This document shows, one piece after another, positions 45,489-55,690 of a DNA stretch of 64,000 bases. The translations under genes and the position numbers were made by a program. Location of the stretch: positions 248,001 through 312,000 of the forward strand of contig NW_022145530.1 of NCBI RefSeq assembly GCF_000002235.5, given 5' to 3'. This DNA comes from Strongylocentrotus purpuratus. Lineage: Eukaryota; Echinodermata; Echinoidea; Camarodonta; Strongylocentrotidae. How positions within the stretch are numbered: position 1 is the stretch's first letter; every line of letters starts with the position of its first letter. A model generated the notes under the pieces. The model saw only the letters and a list, made by a program, of their open reading frames with translations, searched no databases and had not been told where the DNA came from.

Positions 45489-45572
45489 GGGAAAACGAAA
45501 CCGTCCAATTGAAAACGGAATCCGCCATGGGCGGTCGGATACCGGACGGTTAAACGTTTGACTACAGCACTA
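44909..45572. mobile_element. Non-autonomous hAT element with 8-bp TSD
   Basis: Ends TAGTGCTGTA and TACAGCACTA, flanked by GTATATTT at 44901-44908 and 45573-45580. Subterminal CGTTTAACCG / CGGTTAAACG repeats follow. The 664-bp interior has several long poly-A and poly-T runs and a LINE fragment. The 8-bp duplication and TAGTGCTG ends fit the hAT superfamily. Confidence 0.85.
45095..45390 (-). mobile_element. LINE reverse-transcri ptase core captured inside a hAT element
   Basis: Minus-strand translation gives GVPQGSILGPLLFLIYFNDL, the conserved finger/palm motif of non-LTR reverse transcriptases, preceded in a nearby frame by degenerate WF..YL-type sequence. Only about 300 bases remain. It lies wholly between the hAT termini, so it was inserted into or captured by that element. 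Confidence 0.8.
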
Positions 45573-45810
45573 GTATATTTTGTCCTCTTTCTTTGTCCGT
45601 CATGTTCATAGCGATGCGAGCACAAAAATAAGATAAACAGAATGACAAAAGAAAAGGAGAGAACTGCTTTATTAATGAAGAGTGGTTCATTTTTGTTACT
45701 GATTGAACAGAGTCCAAACACGGAAGAACAAAGAGAACATAATAATGTGCATTTCCCCCCTCCCTTTCCTCTGCTTGAATCAAATTGGTCACATTTTTAT
45801 GTTCACGTTT

Positions 45811-45966
45811 CCTCTCAGACAAATGCCTCGAAACTGGCATCACCGATTGTGAGCTACTGCACGCAGCCACACAATGTAATGCAGTGTAACATAAGACATG
45901 TCACATTGCCATTGATACGGCTACATGGTGCTCACATCAGCCTCGTCATCAAAATCATCACCGAGG
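45811..45966 (-). ncRNA. SNORD15: U15 snoRNA, copy c
   Basis: All four boxes intact (C GTGATGA, D' CTGA, C' TGATG, D CTGA), both 28S guides present, central hairpin as in copy a. Confidence 0.9.
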
Positions 45967-46418
45967 AACTATGTTTGAAAATTCGTTTTAGCGCCAACGA
46001 GCAAGAAAAAAAATTGCTACCAAAACAAATATGATTTAAAAGGAAAAAACAAGATGCCTATCCCATATCTCCCCATTGATTTATTTTGCATGAAATTTAC
46101 AAACCAGGGGATCAGCGTCACCTAAAATCAAATATATTATTTCCAAAATTAATACTTACTTTTTATTTAGCATGCTTCTCTTTCCAATAGTCCAAAAAGG
46201 AGAAGTTATCTTGCCACTTTCAATCTATAAAGTAGAAACAAATAACAAAGATACAAACTTGGATTATAAGTAGATTTAAATGATATCAATGTGTCTTAAA
46301 ACAATTCACATAGATAGACAGTCTTTCAAGAAAAAGGAGACGATAAGGCAGGAGAGGGGGGGGGGGGGGGTCAAATGATGAATCTATCAATTGAAACATT
46401 ACATGCAATAAACAATTT

Positions 46419-46576
46419 CCTCTCAAAACAAATGCCTCGAAAACTGGCATCACCGATTGTGAGCTACTACATGCAGCCACACAATGTAATGCAGTGTGAC
46501 ATAAGACATGTCACATTGCCATTGATACGGCTACATGGTGCTCACATCAGCCTCGTCATCAAAATCATCATCGAGG
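46419..46576 (-). ncRNA. SNORD15: U15 snoRNA, copy d
   Basis: As copy b, with a strong box C (GATGATGA) and box D as TTGA. Central hairpin GTGAGC...GCTCAC with a nearly perfect apical stem GTGACAT/ATGTCAC. Confidence 0.85.
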
Positions 46577-47058
46577 AACAATGTATGAAGACAAACAATT
46601 TAATCTCAAGCAAGAAAAAATTGCACCCAAAACAAATCTATTTCTGTTGTTCTCAGTCTTCAAATATTACATTGCTGGTTCTGAATATAGTAAAGAAATT
46701 GTGTTTTAAAAGAAAACAAGACCCCTATCATTTTATTTTTAGCATGAAAGTTTCAAGGATTCAGCATCACTTTGAGGCAAATATATTATTTCCAAAAATT
46801 ATTACTTACTTTTCATTCAGCATGTTTCTCTTTCCAATAGTCCAAGTAAGAGAAGTTATCTTGCCACTTTCAACCTACGGAGTAGAAAAAAATAAAAAAA
46901 TTTAATTGATATCGATGTGTCTCAAAAAAAATCAAACAATTAAAAAAGATTTACGATCTTTCAAGAAAAAGAAAAAACAAAGGAGGCAATAAGGCAGGAG
47001 AGGGAAGTCAAATGATGAATCTAACAACTTAAAAATTACATGCAATCTACACAATTTT

Positions 47059-47211
47059 CCTCTCAGACAAATGCCTCGAAACTGGCATCACTGTATCGGG
47101 TTTCTGCATAGTACCATGATGAAAGGCTGCTTGACATAATACATGTCATAGCAACCATCACCATGGTTATACAGAAGCCACATCAGCCTCGTCATCGAAT
47201 CGTCACCGAGG
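47059..47211 (-). ncRNA. SNORD15: U15 snoRNA, copy e, divergent hairpin
   Basis: Both guides, D' and D boxes and the terminal CCTC/GAGG stem match the other copies; box C is GTGACGA. The central hairpin has an almost wholly different sequence (GGCTTCTGTATAACCATGG against CCATGATGGTACTATGCAGA-like) yet still pairs. Only the apical ATGACAT/ATGTCA part is shared. Confidence 0.85.
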
Positions 47212-49535
47212 AGTGCTTTCCAGCTTAAAAAGGTCACTAGGTCATTAGACCAATAGGCATCTGAATAATTGACTATTATGTTTGGTTCTAGGGTGCTCTG
47301 TGCTAAATGATCAGTTTGGACAACTGCAAGGGTAAAAAAATGGCATGCCTACTGCTATACTATTTCGAGTCACAATTTCAGGGATCTTGAAAAGTAATAT
47401 CTTGTCTTGTACTTTGTAGTGGGAGCTATGTCATAAATTAATGTAAGTGAGCTCTGTCTTAATGATACCTTTTCAAAGCGTTGAAGACCCAGGGATGCCA
47501 GTTAAAATTGATCAGAGAGCCTGAAAATCACCTAGAATGAACTAGTTTGTACACACAAAAAAGAAGACCATATCCGAACTGAAAAACAGTTATAAGCCAT
47601 TATAGACCCCTATGCCATATTTTAGTGTCTGTCGGATGAGTATCAGCTCTCTGAAAACTCAGAAATCTTAAGCTTTGAAAATCAGAAGTTGTTGACCTAA
47701 AAACTTGCCATCGACTTGATTACATCATCTTATGACTTCCAAGTGGGGAACGCATACCGTAAATCTGTGTATAAGACGCACCCTTATTATTCCTAAGTAC
47801 GTGATTATCCGCGCGTCCACGGTGCATCGATTTGGCACCGCGCTCTTAATTCATGATCGATTTGGAGTGCACCAACAAGGACATGGCTCTATTCAAATTG
47901 CTATAGCGCTGCTATTTTTAGCGCTTACATCATGCATACGGTATCGATCGACACATGGGGAAATTCCACTTTGTATGCTTCTTCGATTTTTTGTGTGCGA
48001 TTAGAGAATGAGGATCGTCCGCATAAACGAGGATGTCCTCGTAGACGCCGACAAATCCTGTCCAAAAAAAAGATCTTCCGCAATTTTTTTCTTCTTCTTC
48101 GGCATATGCACTGATTCACATGGGGGGGGGGGGGGGGTGAAGGGCATTTTCAAACTGAATCTGCTTGTGATCCCTTGCCTTGGGGCTAGCGGAGAAAAAA
48201 GCGCATGACCATGTATAGAAGTTCTAGATCTATTTCTTACAGCCACTACAGCAAAGCATGGAGAGTCCATGATAATGCATATTAACCTCTAGCACTGCAC
48301 TATGTGTTAATAGGCAGCATTTTAATACATAAATTAAATAGTCCATACACTCATAACACACAGGTGCACACAATCATGCAGATGCAGCTGATCAGCTAGT
48401 TCGACAGTGGACTCACATTCACAATTTGAATTTTTAAATTATTCTTTGAGCAATTTCATATTTGCAGATCAAGCCCAGATAACATTTAAATGACAATCAC
48501 CATTCACCAACTCAAATTATGACGCCATATATTCCACATCTTTTCATTTTCTAAATTCCCTCTCACGAAAGCACCGCCATGTGGCCTGTGCAAACAGTGC
48601 ATGCGCATGTAGAATGCTGCTGGCCTGGACTTTGGCGGGAGGCCCAATGCACAATGCAGAGCGCCACGAAGGCGAACTCAGTCACGACACATCGTTCATT
48701 TTAAAGTGGTTTTCCACAAAAACATACAACCAAAAATAACTTTGAAGAAACTCAAGAAAGTTGAGGAATGTGTTATGTATTAGAAAAGGAGAAATATCAA
48801 AGGATGAAACGAACAACAAAAAGACGAGAGAGCGTTTACTTTTCAAGATGTTGTCGAAGTGACGCCTAAATTCAAAGAGGGAGTTACCACGAGGCCGACC
48901 CATAGGCTTACGTACGCCCGTACCGTACGTACGTACGAGTAAGCGCCTTCCGGTGACTGCTGAATGGTATTCACTTTACATATATTGAGAGTGCGAGAAG
49001 CCCATTGTGCACTGTTCTTGAGAAAGGTTACCATTCTGACAAACATGTGTGCCAAGCTGGTGCCAAGAGTAAAACTTTGGACAAATCAAAATAGGTTAAT
49101 AATCTGCAGAGGCGGGGAAACTGGAGGAGATCAATTCAAGTTGTTATGTAAATTAGGTCACAGAATGTATAGATCTAAATAGAGTCTAGGGATGTTTTGT
49201 TAATCACAGAAGCCGATCCCAGTCAATGCACTGACTGTTTTTAGAAATGATGCTATGCTCCTAGTCCAGCCACAGGACTGTCTAGCCAGATGCGATGCCC
49301 GGTGTCTTGGCGGTGTCTTACTCTTAGCGAAACCACGTCTTCTCAGAGTTGAAACCCTGCTAGAAATTTATAGAATAGATTATTTTGCTGGAGCCTGGAG
49401 GTGGATATTAGAGACAATTAAGGTGTTCTGCAGAAATCGCCCCTTCTACGGTATTTCTTCACACCCTGTTGACGACTTTGATAGGTGCAGGAGTATATTT
49501 CCCTCCCGCGGCCAGAGGAGTAGGCCTAGAAAAAT
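47212..49535. other. Sequence upstream of the snoRNA array
   Basis: Probable 5' flank of the minus-strand host transcript. It includes a G run at 48121-48137 and a CpG-rich ACGTACGTACG patch at about 48910-48945 that could mark a promoter. A minus-strand frame starting at 48903 (MGRPRGNSLFEFRRHFDNIL) followed by GTAAAC might be a first exon, but nothing confirms it. Confidence 0.25.
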
Positions 49536-49550
49536 CTAGGTCTAGACTAG

Positions 49551-50141
49551 ACCGAATTTTCCGTCTCTTTCGTTCGTTGGCCTCTTATTGGGGTAGGGTC
49601 GGCCGGCTCTCTCTTTAGAGACGGAAGCCGTTTATACACATGTCCTTGCTAACGCCACGGCCAGTTCTGGTCGTAGCGTTTTGCCCCTAAAATCCCCCAA
49701 AATGTCATTTTACCTCGAGCATGTTATATTGTAAATTAGGCCTAGGCTATAATAAATCAGTTCCACTTACCAACTTGACTGAAATAATCAGTTTAATAGT
49801 CCCTTTTTAGGAAATTATGGGTCAAAATCGGAATCCATGTTGAAAAAGATTTTCAAAATGGATTTCGATTTTGACCCATAATTTCCTAAAAAGGGACTAT
49901 TAAACTGATTATTTCAGTCAAGTTGGTAAGTGGAACTGATTTGTTATAGCCTAGGCCTAATTTACAATATAACATGCTCGAGGTAAAATGACATTTTGGG
50001 GGATTTTGGGGGCAAAACGCTACGACCAGAACTGGCCGTGGCGTTAGCAAGGACATGTGTATAAACGGCTTCCGTCTCTAAAGAGAGAGCCGACCCTACC
50101 CCAATAAGAGGCTAACGAACGAAAGAGACGGAAAATTCGGT
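49551..50141. mobile_element. Near-perfect hairpin MITE (591 bp) with 15-bp flanking repeats
   Basis: The element is one palindrome: arms of about 290 bp, about 98% identical by eye, meet near 49846. Termini are ACCGAATTTTCCGTCTC and its inverse. CTAGGTCTAGACTAG flanks it on both sides (49536-49550 and 50142-50156) as an exact direct repeat. One arm has a 4-base duplication (GGCC). It is non-coding. A 15-bp duplication is unusual for a DNA transposon, so the family is unassigned. Confidence 0.85.
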
Positions 50142-50156
50142 CTAGGTCTAGACTAG

Positions 50157-51471
50157 CATAATACTAACTTAGTTAGTATAAACGTCTTGCGTCTGATGCC
50201 TTGATGGGCAGGTGTGTATTGTATTTAGTCTAATATTAGCCTAATGATATTAATATACCTGCAAATTAACGTTAACATGATGATGGTGATGATGATGAAA
50301 GGTGGATGTTGGTTGGAGGGGGGGGGGGAGAAAGATTTTTTTTTGTTATACCGGCGACCTTGAACTTGAACGCTGTGATAACCATCTACATATCAACACT
50401 CTCATTGACAACCTGCATTTACAATGCACACACACTGCCGGTCATCAATTTACCACACTAAAATATCCATTCATTCTTACCATCAACATGGCCATGCATG
50501 GATCCAATGACCGGGGTAATATCTCTAAAGCGCATTGAGAGGGCCTGCGATCCTGAAATGCACTATATAAGAACAAACTATTATTATTATTATCATAAAT
50601 ACAGTAAAAACCCAGACATCACCGTAACACATTGACTCACAGACAGAAGCAAGAGATTGCAACAACATTTCTGAAATCTCAGTGTTCACATTCTCACGAT
50701 GGCATCTCTGCTATGTTTGGAATACCTGGCCGTGGAAAGGTATTAAAATACCTCTGTTACTTGTGACCTCCACAATTCTATTTCTTATCTGACATTTCTT
50801 ACTCATTAGTATTTTTACAAAGTCAAATCAGATCAAACTATTTGTTATGCCATTACCATTGAGATTAAAATTACAAAATGTTAGGTGATAGGTAAAATTT
50901 CTATGCATTTTGTAAGAAATGATGAACAAATTAAGCCCCATGCATTATTACCAAGAAGTGAAATGAAAAGAAGTGTGCGTGTGTGTGTGTGTGTGGAGGG
51001 GGGGGGGAGGTCGTTGATTGCTTGATTATGGACTGACTATTATCAAAAAGATGTAGAAATATATAACTTTATTTGCCAATTCCAACTCGCTGCTCCATAG
51101 AAGAAAAACAATTGTAAAGAATTATTCTTATTTTCTTGGTGGGATATAAAAGAAAAAGGTATCACCTATTCATTACAATGGAATTCAACATTATTTATGC
51201 AGAGACATGAACATAACTGTTACTGATCTTCTAGAGACGTTTTTGACAAAATATTAGACTTATGCTGTAAACAATCAAGTGACTTAATAATACCTACAGT
51301 ATTTAGATTGTATTGAAGTGAATCTCTGGCTAAACATTGACTTGGCACTTATAACCTATTTGAGGCTTTTACGTCTATTCTTCTTAAATCATAGGATACA
51401 AAACTTGCATCATCTGAATCACATATTATTACAAAATCATGTCAGATAATATGTATATATCCCTGTTTCAG
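50157..51471. other. Spacer with (TG)n and G runs
   Basis: GAT-repeat near 50277-50300, ATT-repeat near 50580-50592, (TG)n followed by a G run near 50972-51010. No gene seen. Confidence 0.4.
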
Positions 51472-51937
51472 CCTATCAAAACTACAATAATTCCTGCGGC
51501 AACAGTCTCGAGCAAAAAAATTCCTCAAGGACGACGATAAGAAGGAGGAGTACAGTGATGGGGAAAGATGAGGAAGGGGATTCTCTGGGGGAGGAGGAGG
51601 CCCAGCAGAGAGACGAAATCCAGACTGGGGCCCTATCTGAAATATTGGGACCAGCTGGAATAAGTATTCCAGCCGAGGACATCCTACAGCTGAATTCATT
51701 TTTTGGTTTCAGCTGGAAAAAAACTCAGAAGACTGAAGAGGTAAATAAAACACATGTAAGATAATTTTTTTTTTTAAATTAAAAGATAAAAGCTTATTAA
51801 GTTTCTCTGAATATACCATTATTCATTGTGAAGAAATATATTTAGATTCTCCAATTTGTAAACATGAAGTAAATAATCAGTTATGTATTATGTTTTGAAG
51901 AAATTAATAAGAAAATAACTAGTGAGCTTTTGTACCG

Positions 51938-52515
51938 CATTTCCGACAGATGGCTCGAAGAGAGAAATGTCTCGACTGGCTACAAAGGCGGGGTCCACAA
52001 ACTTCAAGAGCAGATCCTAGGGGTAAATCTAGATGGGGTGTACAGTTCAACAGTGACATCGCACAAACCCTGATGATAAAGGAAACCCCCTAATCCATGT
52101 CAAGAATTTGACATCTCTGGTCTTCAACCTGCTCGACCAGTACAAGGAGTGAGTACTGTCGCACACTTGACAATTTTTTATAATCGTCCTGTTGTTTGAT
52201 GATGCAATTAAACGTAAATCAAAGCAAATATTGAACAACAAAAATACAGAATGAATCATAATAACAAACCAAATGATGGACTACATACATTTTTAAACTT
52301 TGGTAATCATAATGGGTATCCTTAAAGGGAACCAAAACCTTCATACTAAGTTCCTTTTATTGTAAGTTTATTAAGATATTTGAATAAAATCAGTGAAACT
52401 TTAAAGAAAATCGGCTTTTGCCAGCTAATTTCCCCCTAAGATCTGATCTTGAAGTTTGTGGACCCCGCCTTCGTAGCCAGTCGAGACATTTCTCTCTTTG
52501 AGCCATCTAGTCACA
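51938..52515. repeat. Inverted pair of an ~80-bp repeat
   Basis: GAGAGAAATGTCTCGACTGG through GGCGGGGTCCACAAACTTCA at about 51958-52007 is inverted at about 52449-52505. The sequence between includes the second exon-like piece of the transposon-like gene. Confidence 0.7.
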
Positions 52516-52739
52516 AGAGGGCGATATTCAATTTGATGACATCATTTGTGGAAAACTCTCCATGCCTTTTGTACATCAAATTTCATGTTTTTCCTTCTTG
52601 TGATTGAGATAATCTACTCCCCTGAAAGCAAGGTATAGAATGCAAAATGATATTCTACTTCACATGTTATGAAGTCGGATCAAGAACACAAATAAATACG
52701 AAGAAAACAAAAAAATTGTGAAATTTGATGTACAAAAGC

Positions 52740-52976
52740 AGGCCTGATAAAAACCTGATTTTTAAAAAAAAATTCTTACAGGATTTTTCTTCTTCTCTCT
52801 TTTATCCTGATTTAACCGATTTCCCTGTTATTTTCTCTAATCTTCCCTATTTTGCCCTATTTTCCCCTATTTTCCCCCAATTTTCTTACTCGAAAGGTGG
52901 GAATGTTGTTATATGCCATTCTTTCCCCGTGAATCCTCTTCTCTTTTTTTCACTCAAGGGGGGCGTGGTTGAGAAA
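52740..52976 (+). mobile_element. AGGCCTGATAAAAA element, copy 2
   Basis: Starts GGCCTGATAAAAACCTGAT, passes CCCTATTTTCCCC-type pyrimidine stretches and ends near CTCAAGGGGGGCGTGGTTGAG-like sequence. Lacks the AGTGCTCACTATCACC end of the other copies. Confidence 0.6.
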
Positions 52977-53360
52977 TGATGTCATCAAATTGAAATTGAA
53001 AAAATCATTTAAAATGGTCAGTATCAACATTTTACTAATACAAAATACAAGGCAGTATAGAAAACCAAAGAACTATAAAACAAAACTAACAATAAATCAT
53101 CAATCTAGGTCTTTGAACTTTTCATTTTCATGACCCCAAATTAAACCTACAGAACCCTGATTTGTAACCAACAGTACAATTATTTTTTTTTACAGGAAAA
53201 AGACACCTCCAATCTCACTGAGCTCCCATTTGGGGCTGGCCCAATTTTAACTAGACTGGAGGAAGTCCTCCATCATGTGCAAGTCTGCCGACAGGCTTTC
53301 CATGGAGGAGCATCCATTGGAAATCATGTCTATCGTAGTCTGCAAGTGAGTATCACTGTA

Positions 53361-54128
53361 TACCTGCCAGTCCTTCCAAATAATCCAGAGTATTCAGATT
53401 TTCTGGATTTATAGGACCTGAAAATTCAGAATATTCAGATTTTTCAAAATTCTGATTGTTTTTTGTTGTTGTTTTATTTTTTTTTTTTTTTTTTTTTTTT
53501 TGTGCTAAAGCCAAATTAAAGATAAACTCCAGTTCTGGTAAAAAAAAGGAAATTAATTCTCACAGAATCAAACGAAACTTACACTGAATGTTCAAGATTA
53601 CAAATAAATGACATGTGCCAAACAATTTTGGAAGAAAATGTGTACTGGCTGAGTAATGAGCATAAAAAAGACAAGAAAATCAAGGTAGTACTAGCCCCGA
53701 CACCATGTGTGTTGTCCCATATATATATATAGCTTTCTGTGTACAGTGCTTGTTACTTTACCAAGACTCGGTCAAATTTATTATGATTTTGATGACTCCA
53801 GAACCTTGCAGTGCACACCAATACTTAATGTACATGCTACATGATCAACTGTTTCTGATCCTTTCCACCCCTTTTCTTTCACAATGCAATCGCATTACCA
53901 GTACTAAAGTTTATCTTTAAGCATGTTTTATGATGTGTCTTGATTTGAGAGTTCACATATTGCGTGCGTTGAATGGCTGCACGATCGAGCAGCGAATTTG
54001 TATTCGCTTTTTGGTACAGATTTACCGAGTAATGCCAGTTGCACTGCCACTGCAAGTGCGATTTCTTATTTTTCGAAGGCAAACCGTGCTAAAAATTCTC
54101 AATTCTTATTTTCAAATGTTGGCAGGTA
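53361..54128 (+). mobile_element. TACCTGCC-ended MITE, copy 2, with nested insertion
   Basis: Outer ends TACCTGCCAG and GTTGGCAGGTA match copy 1 at 40240-40470 (inverted). The interior is opened by a poly-T run and the family A element at 53516-53920, so one small element has inserted into another. Confidence 0.65.
53516..53920 (+). mobile_element. TTAA-flanked element, family A, copy 3
   Basis: TTAAAGATAAACTCCAG...AAAGTTTATCTTTAA, 405 bp, closely similar to 126-510 along its whole length. Confidence 0.8.
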
Positions 54129-54889
54129 ACTGTAATTTAAGACAAATAAAATACAAATTTCTGGTATCAAAGTATACAGTGTTAAGATTGAAAAAAAATA
54201 ATTAAAATAATTTTTTTTTAACCACAGAAAAGTAGAAAGCTGAACAGAACTCTTACAGAAAGGAACAAGTTTATTTATATGAAAATATCTCTCATGGTTT
54301 CAGAAGGTTTAAAAAAGTTCAATCTGTAATACCACAAGAAATGACAAACATTATTTGATCTATCAATATTTCATTGTCTCCACACGCAGCCACACAATGT
54401 AGACAAAATAACAGACCCCCTAGCTGCTCCAGACTGTAGAATCCCTTTGTCCGCCTCAGACCTCCTAAAGGCAGAAGCGGGTGCCACTGGCGCCAAATAC
54501 AACCAGCTCTTCCACTTGTTTGGTGCCTGCCACATGGGGATTTCAATTTCTGTAAAGTAATAGAACATATATTTTTATTAATTCTTTCATTTATTATCTC
54601 TTTTTTTTTTCTACTAGAGGAGGATATAAGATCCTATATGGCATTCTACCACTCAAACTTCCCAAGTGAGACGATAACCCCCAAGCAGCATATCCTGGAG
54701 ATCCACACCATCTCATGGCTCAGGCAGCTCGTGGAAGGCTTCTATTGGACTCCTTGGTGAGCAAGGAGGAGAGTCTGTCCACTGCCAAGTATGTACTGGT
54801 TCACCATATTGATCTCACACAAGTCCAATATTTTACAAACTGAAAACCCTAACAGTATTCGACATAAATTCGCTACAAAGTTTACTGAT

Positions 54890-55262
54890 CATGTTTAAGT
54901 ATTTAAATAACATGCTCCCTCTTTCATTTCAAAACTTGTACACTATGAATAAAGCTATTCACTCTTACCCTACCCATAATTCCTTAAATTTTCATCTAGT
55001 AAACCCAAAATTACTTTTGCCCACAGATCCATAAGACACCATGGTCCTGACCTATGGAACTCTCTCCCAGAATATATTAATGTTGCTCCCTCTACTCATT
55101 TAAGGCCAAAGTTAAAATGATCTTATTATCAGAATACTCAAGGTAGAATTTCTGTGTCAACTCTTCATTCTTTATCATGTCATCTCTTCTTTCATTCGAA
55201 TCATCATCACCATCGTCATCATCATTATCGCCATCATTATCATCATCATCATCATCATCATC

Positions 55263-55306
<44 letters not shown>

Positions 55307-55525
55307 CATCTGCATCACCATCATCAAAATTTGTACTTTCAATTACCTATCCGTTTCTGCTTAATAAATGTGTTAATATATTTCATGAGCTTGTCTAGTC
55401 TGTCATATTATCAAGCAATCTGCTTACAATGACAGTCCTTCTTCCGTAAATAATTTTATAATGTGTTATAATGTTTGAGGAAATTTAGTATTTGTGACAG
55501 TTTATCATTTCGTTTTTGAAAATAA

Positions 55526-55569
<44 letters not shown>

Positions 55570-55690
55570 TTGCTAATTTATGATTCATTGTCAGTAAAAT
55601 ACTTATTGCACTTTATATTTTTGTTATCAAAAAACTGTAAACTTAGATGAATGCAGTAGAAAATAAAATCAAATCAAATCAAATCAAACA
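54890..55690 (+). mobile_element. LINE 3' end with microsatellite expansions
   Basis: From about 54890 the translation reads NKAIHSYPTHNSLNFHLV and then HHGPDLWNSLPEYINVAPST, the C-terminal LWNSLP motif of non-LTR retrotransposon proteins. It has a frame change between the two parts. The 3' region carries (TCA)n at 55199-55325, (TA)n at 55529-55566 and a terminal (AAATC)n tail at about 55665-55688. Confidence 0.75.
55199..55325 (+). repeat. (TCA)n microsatellite
   Basis: About 40 TCA/TCG-type triplets; the histidine- and serine-rich frames across it are artefacts. Confidence 0.95.

Larger units (their letters stand above)
44720..45610. mobile_element. Long hairpin element, right arm split by a hAT element
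   Basis: The left arm (44720-44822) and the right arm (44834-44908 plus 45573-45610) are near-perfect inverses, for example CACTGCTATTATGT, GAACATCCCTTCACTG and GACAAAGAAAGAGGACAAAA. The right arm is interrupted by the hAT element at 44909. The folded RNA would have arms of about 105 bp. Confidence 0.8.
43519..47230 (-). other. Repeated exon-like blocks in the U15 half of the cluster
   Basis: On the minus strand, two copies of an exon-like block (44657-44591 and 43584-43519) start with ATCTACAACCCAGCC-like sequence after an AG and end at GTAAGT. Three copies of another (about 46875-46803, 46225-46160 and 44212-44145) contain GGCAAGATAWCTTCTC-like sequence after an acceptor (TATAG or GTAG). 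U15 copies lie between them. Frames differ between copies, so a non-coding host is favoured. Confidence 0.5.
51472..54790 (+). pseudogene. Decayed multi-exon transposon-like gene
   Basis: Exon-like pieces in order. 51472-51740 is open throughout (GKDEEGDSLGEEEAQQRDE, then FFGFSWKKTQ). 52054-52148 gives NPLIHVKNLTSLVFNLLDQ. 53196-53345 gives 50 codons with LEEVLHHVQVCRQAFHGGAS and IGNHVYRSLQ. 54390-54551 continues in phase 0 with PHNVDKITDPLAAPDC and AKYNQLFHLFG. 54618 onward gives EEDIRSYMAFYHSNFPSETI and, in another frame, GLLGEQGGESVH. The RQAxHGG, GNHV and GEQGxESxH motifs recall an unnamed multicopy family common in cnidarian and echinoderm genomes, probably transposon-derived. The last exon does not join in frame and changes frame, so the gene is probably dead. 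I am not sure the first exon belongs to it. Confidence 0.5.

Noticed and set aside
45642-46034. Plus-strand 130-codon frame conserved between copies in the U15 region
   Set aside because: The conservation is explained by the U15 snoRNA on the opposite strand; outside the snoRNA the frame is not conserved.
43802-47211. Reading the ~155-nt repeats as H/ACA RNAs because of the large hairpin and a following ACA
   Set aside because: The C, D', C' and D boxes, the terminal stem and the 28S guides identify them as U15; the hairpin is the known U15 insertion between D' and C'.
48682-48903. Minus-strand frame starting MGRPRGNSLFEFRRHFDN as a first coding exon
   Set aside because: Weak start context, weak GTAAAC donor and no downstream exon that continues it; only mentioned as a possibility.
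49255-49539. 94-codon plus-strand open frame ending next to the hairpin element
   Set aside because: No recognisable family or splice context; it could be chance in a GC-richer patch.
55154-55432. Histidine- and serine-rich open frames
   Set aside because: Translation of a (TCA)n microsatellite in a LINE 3' region.
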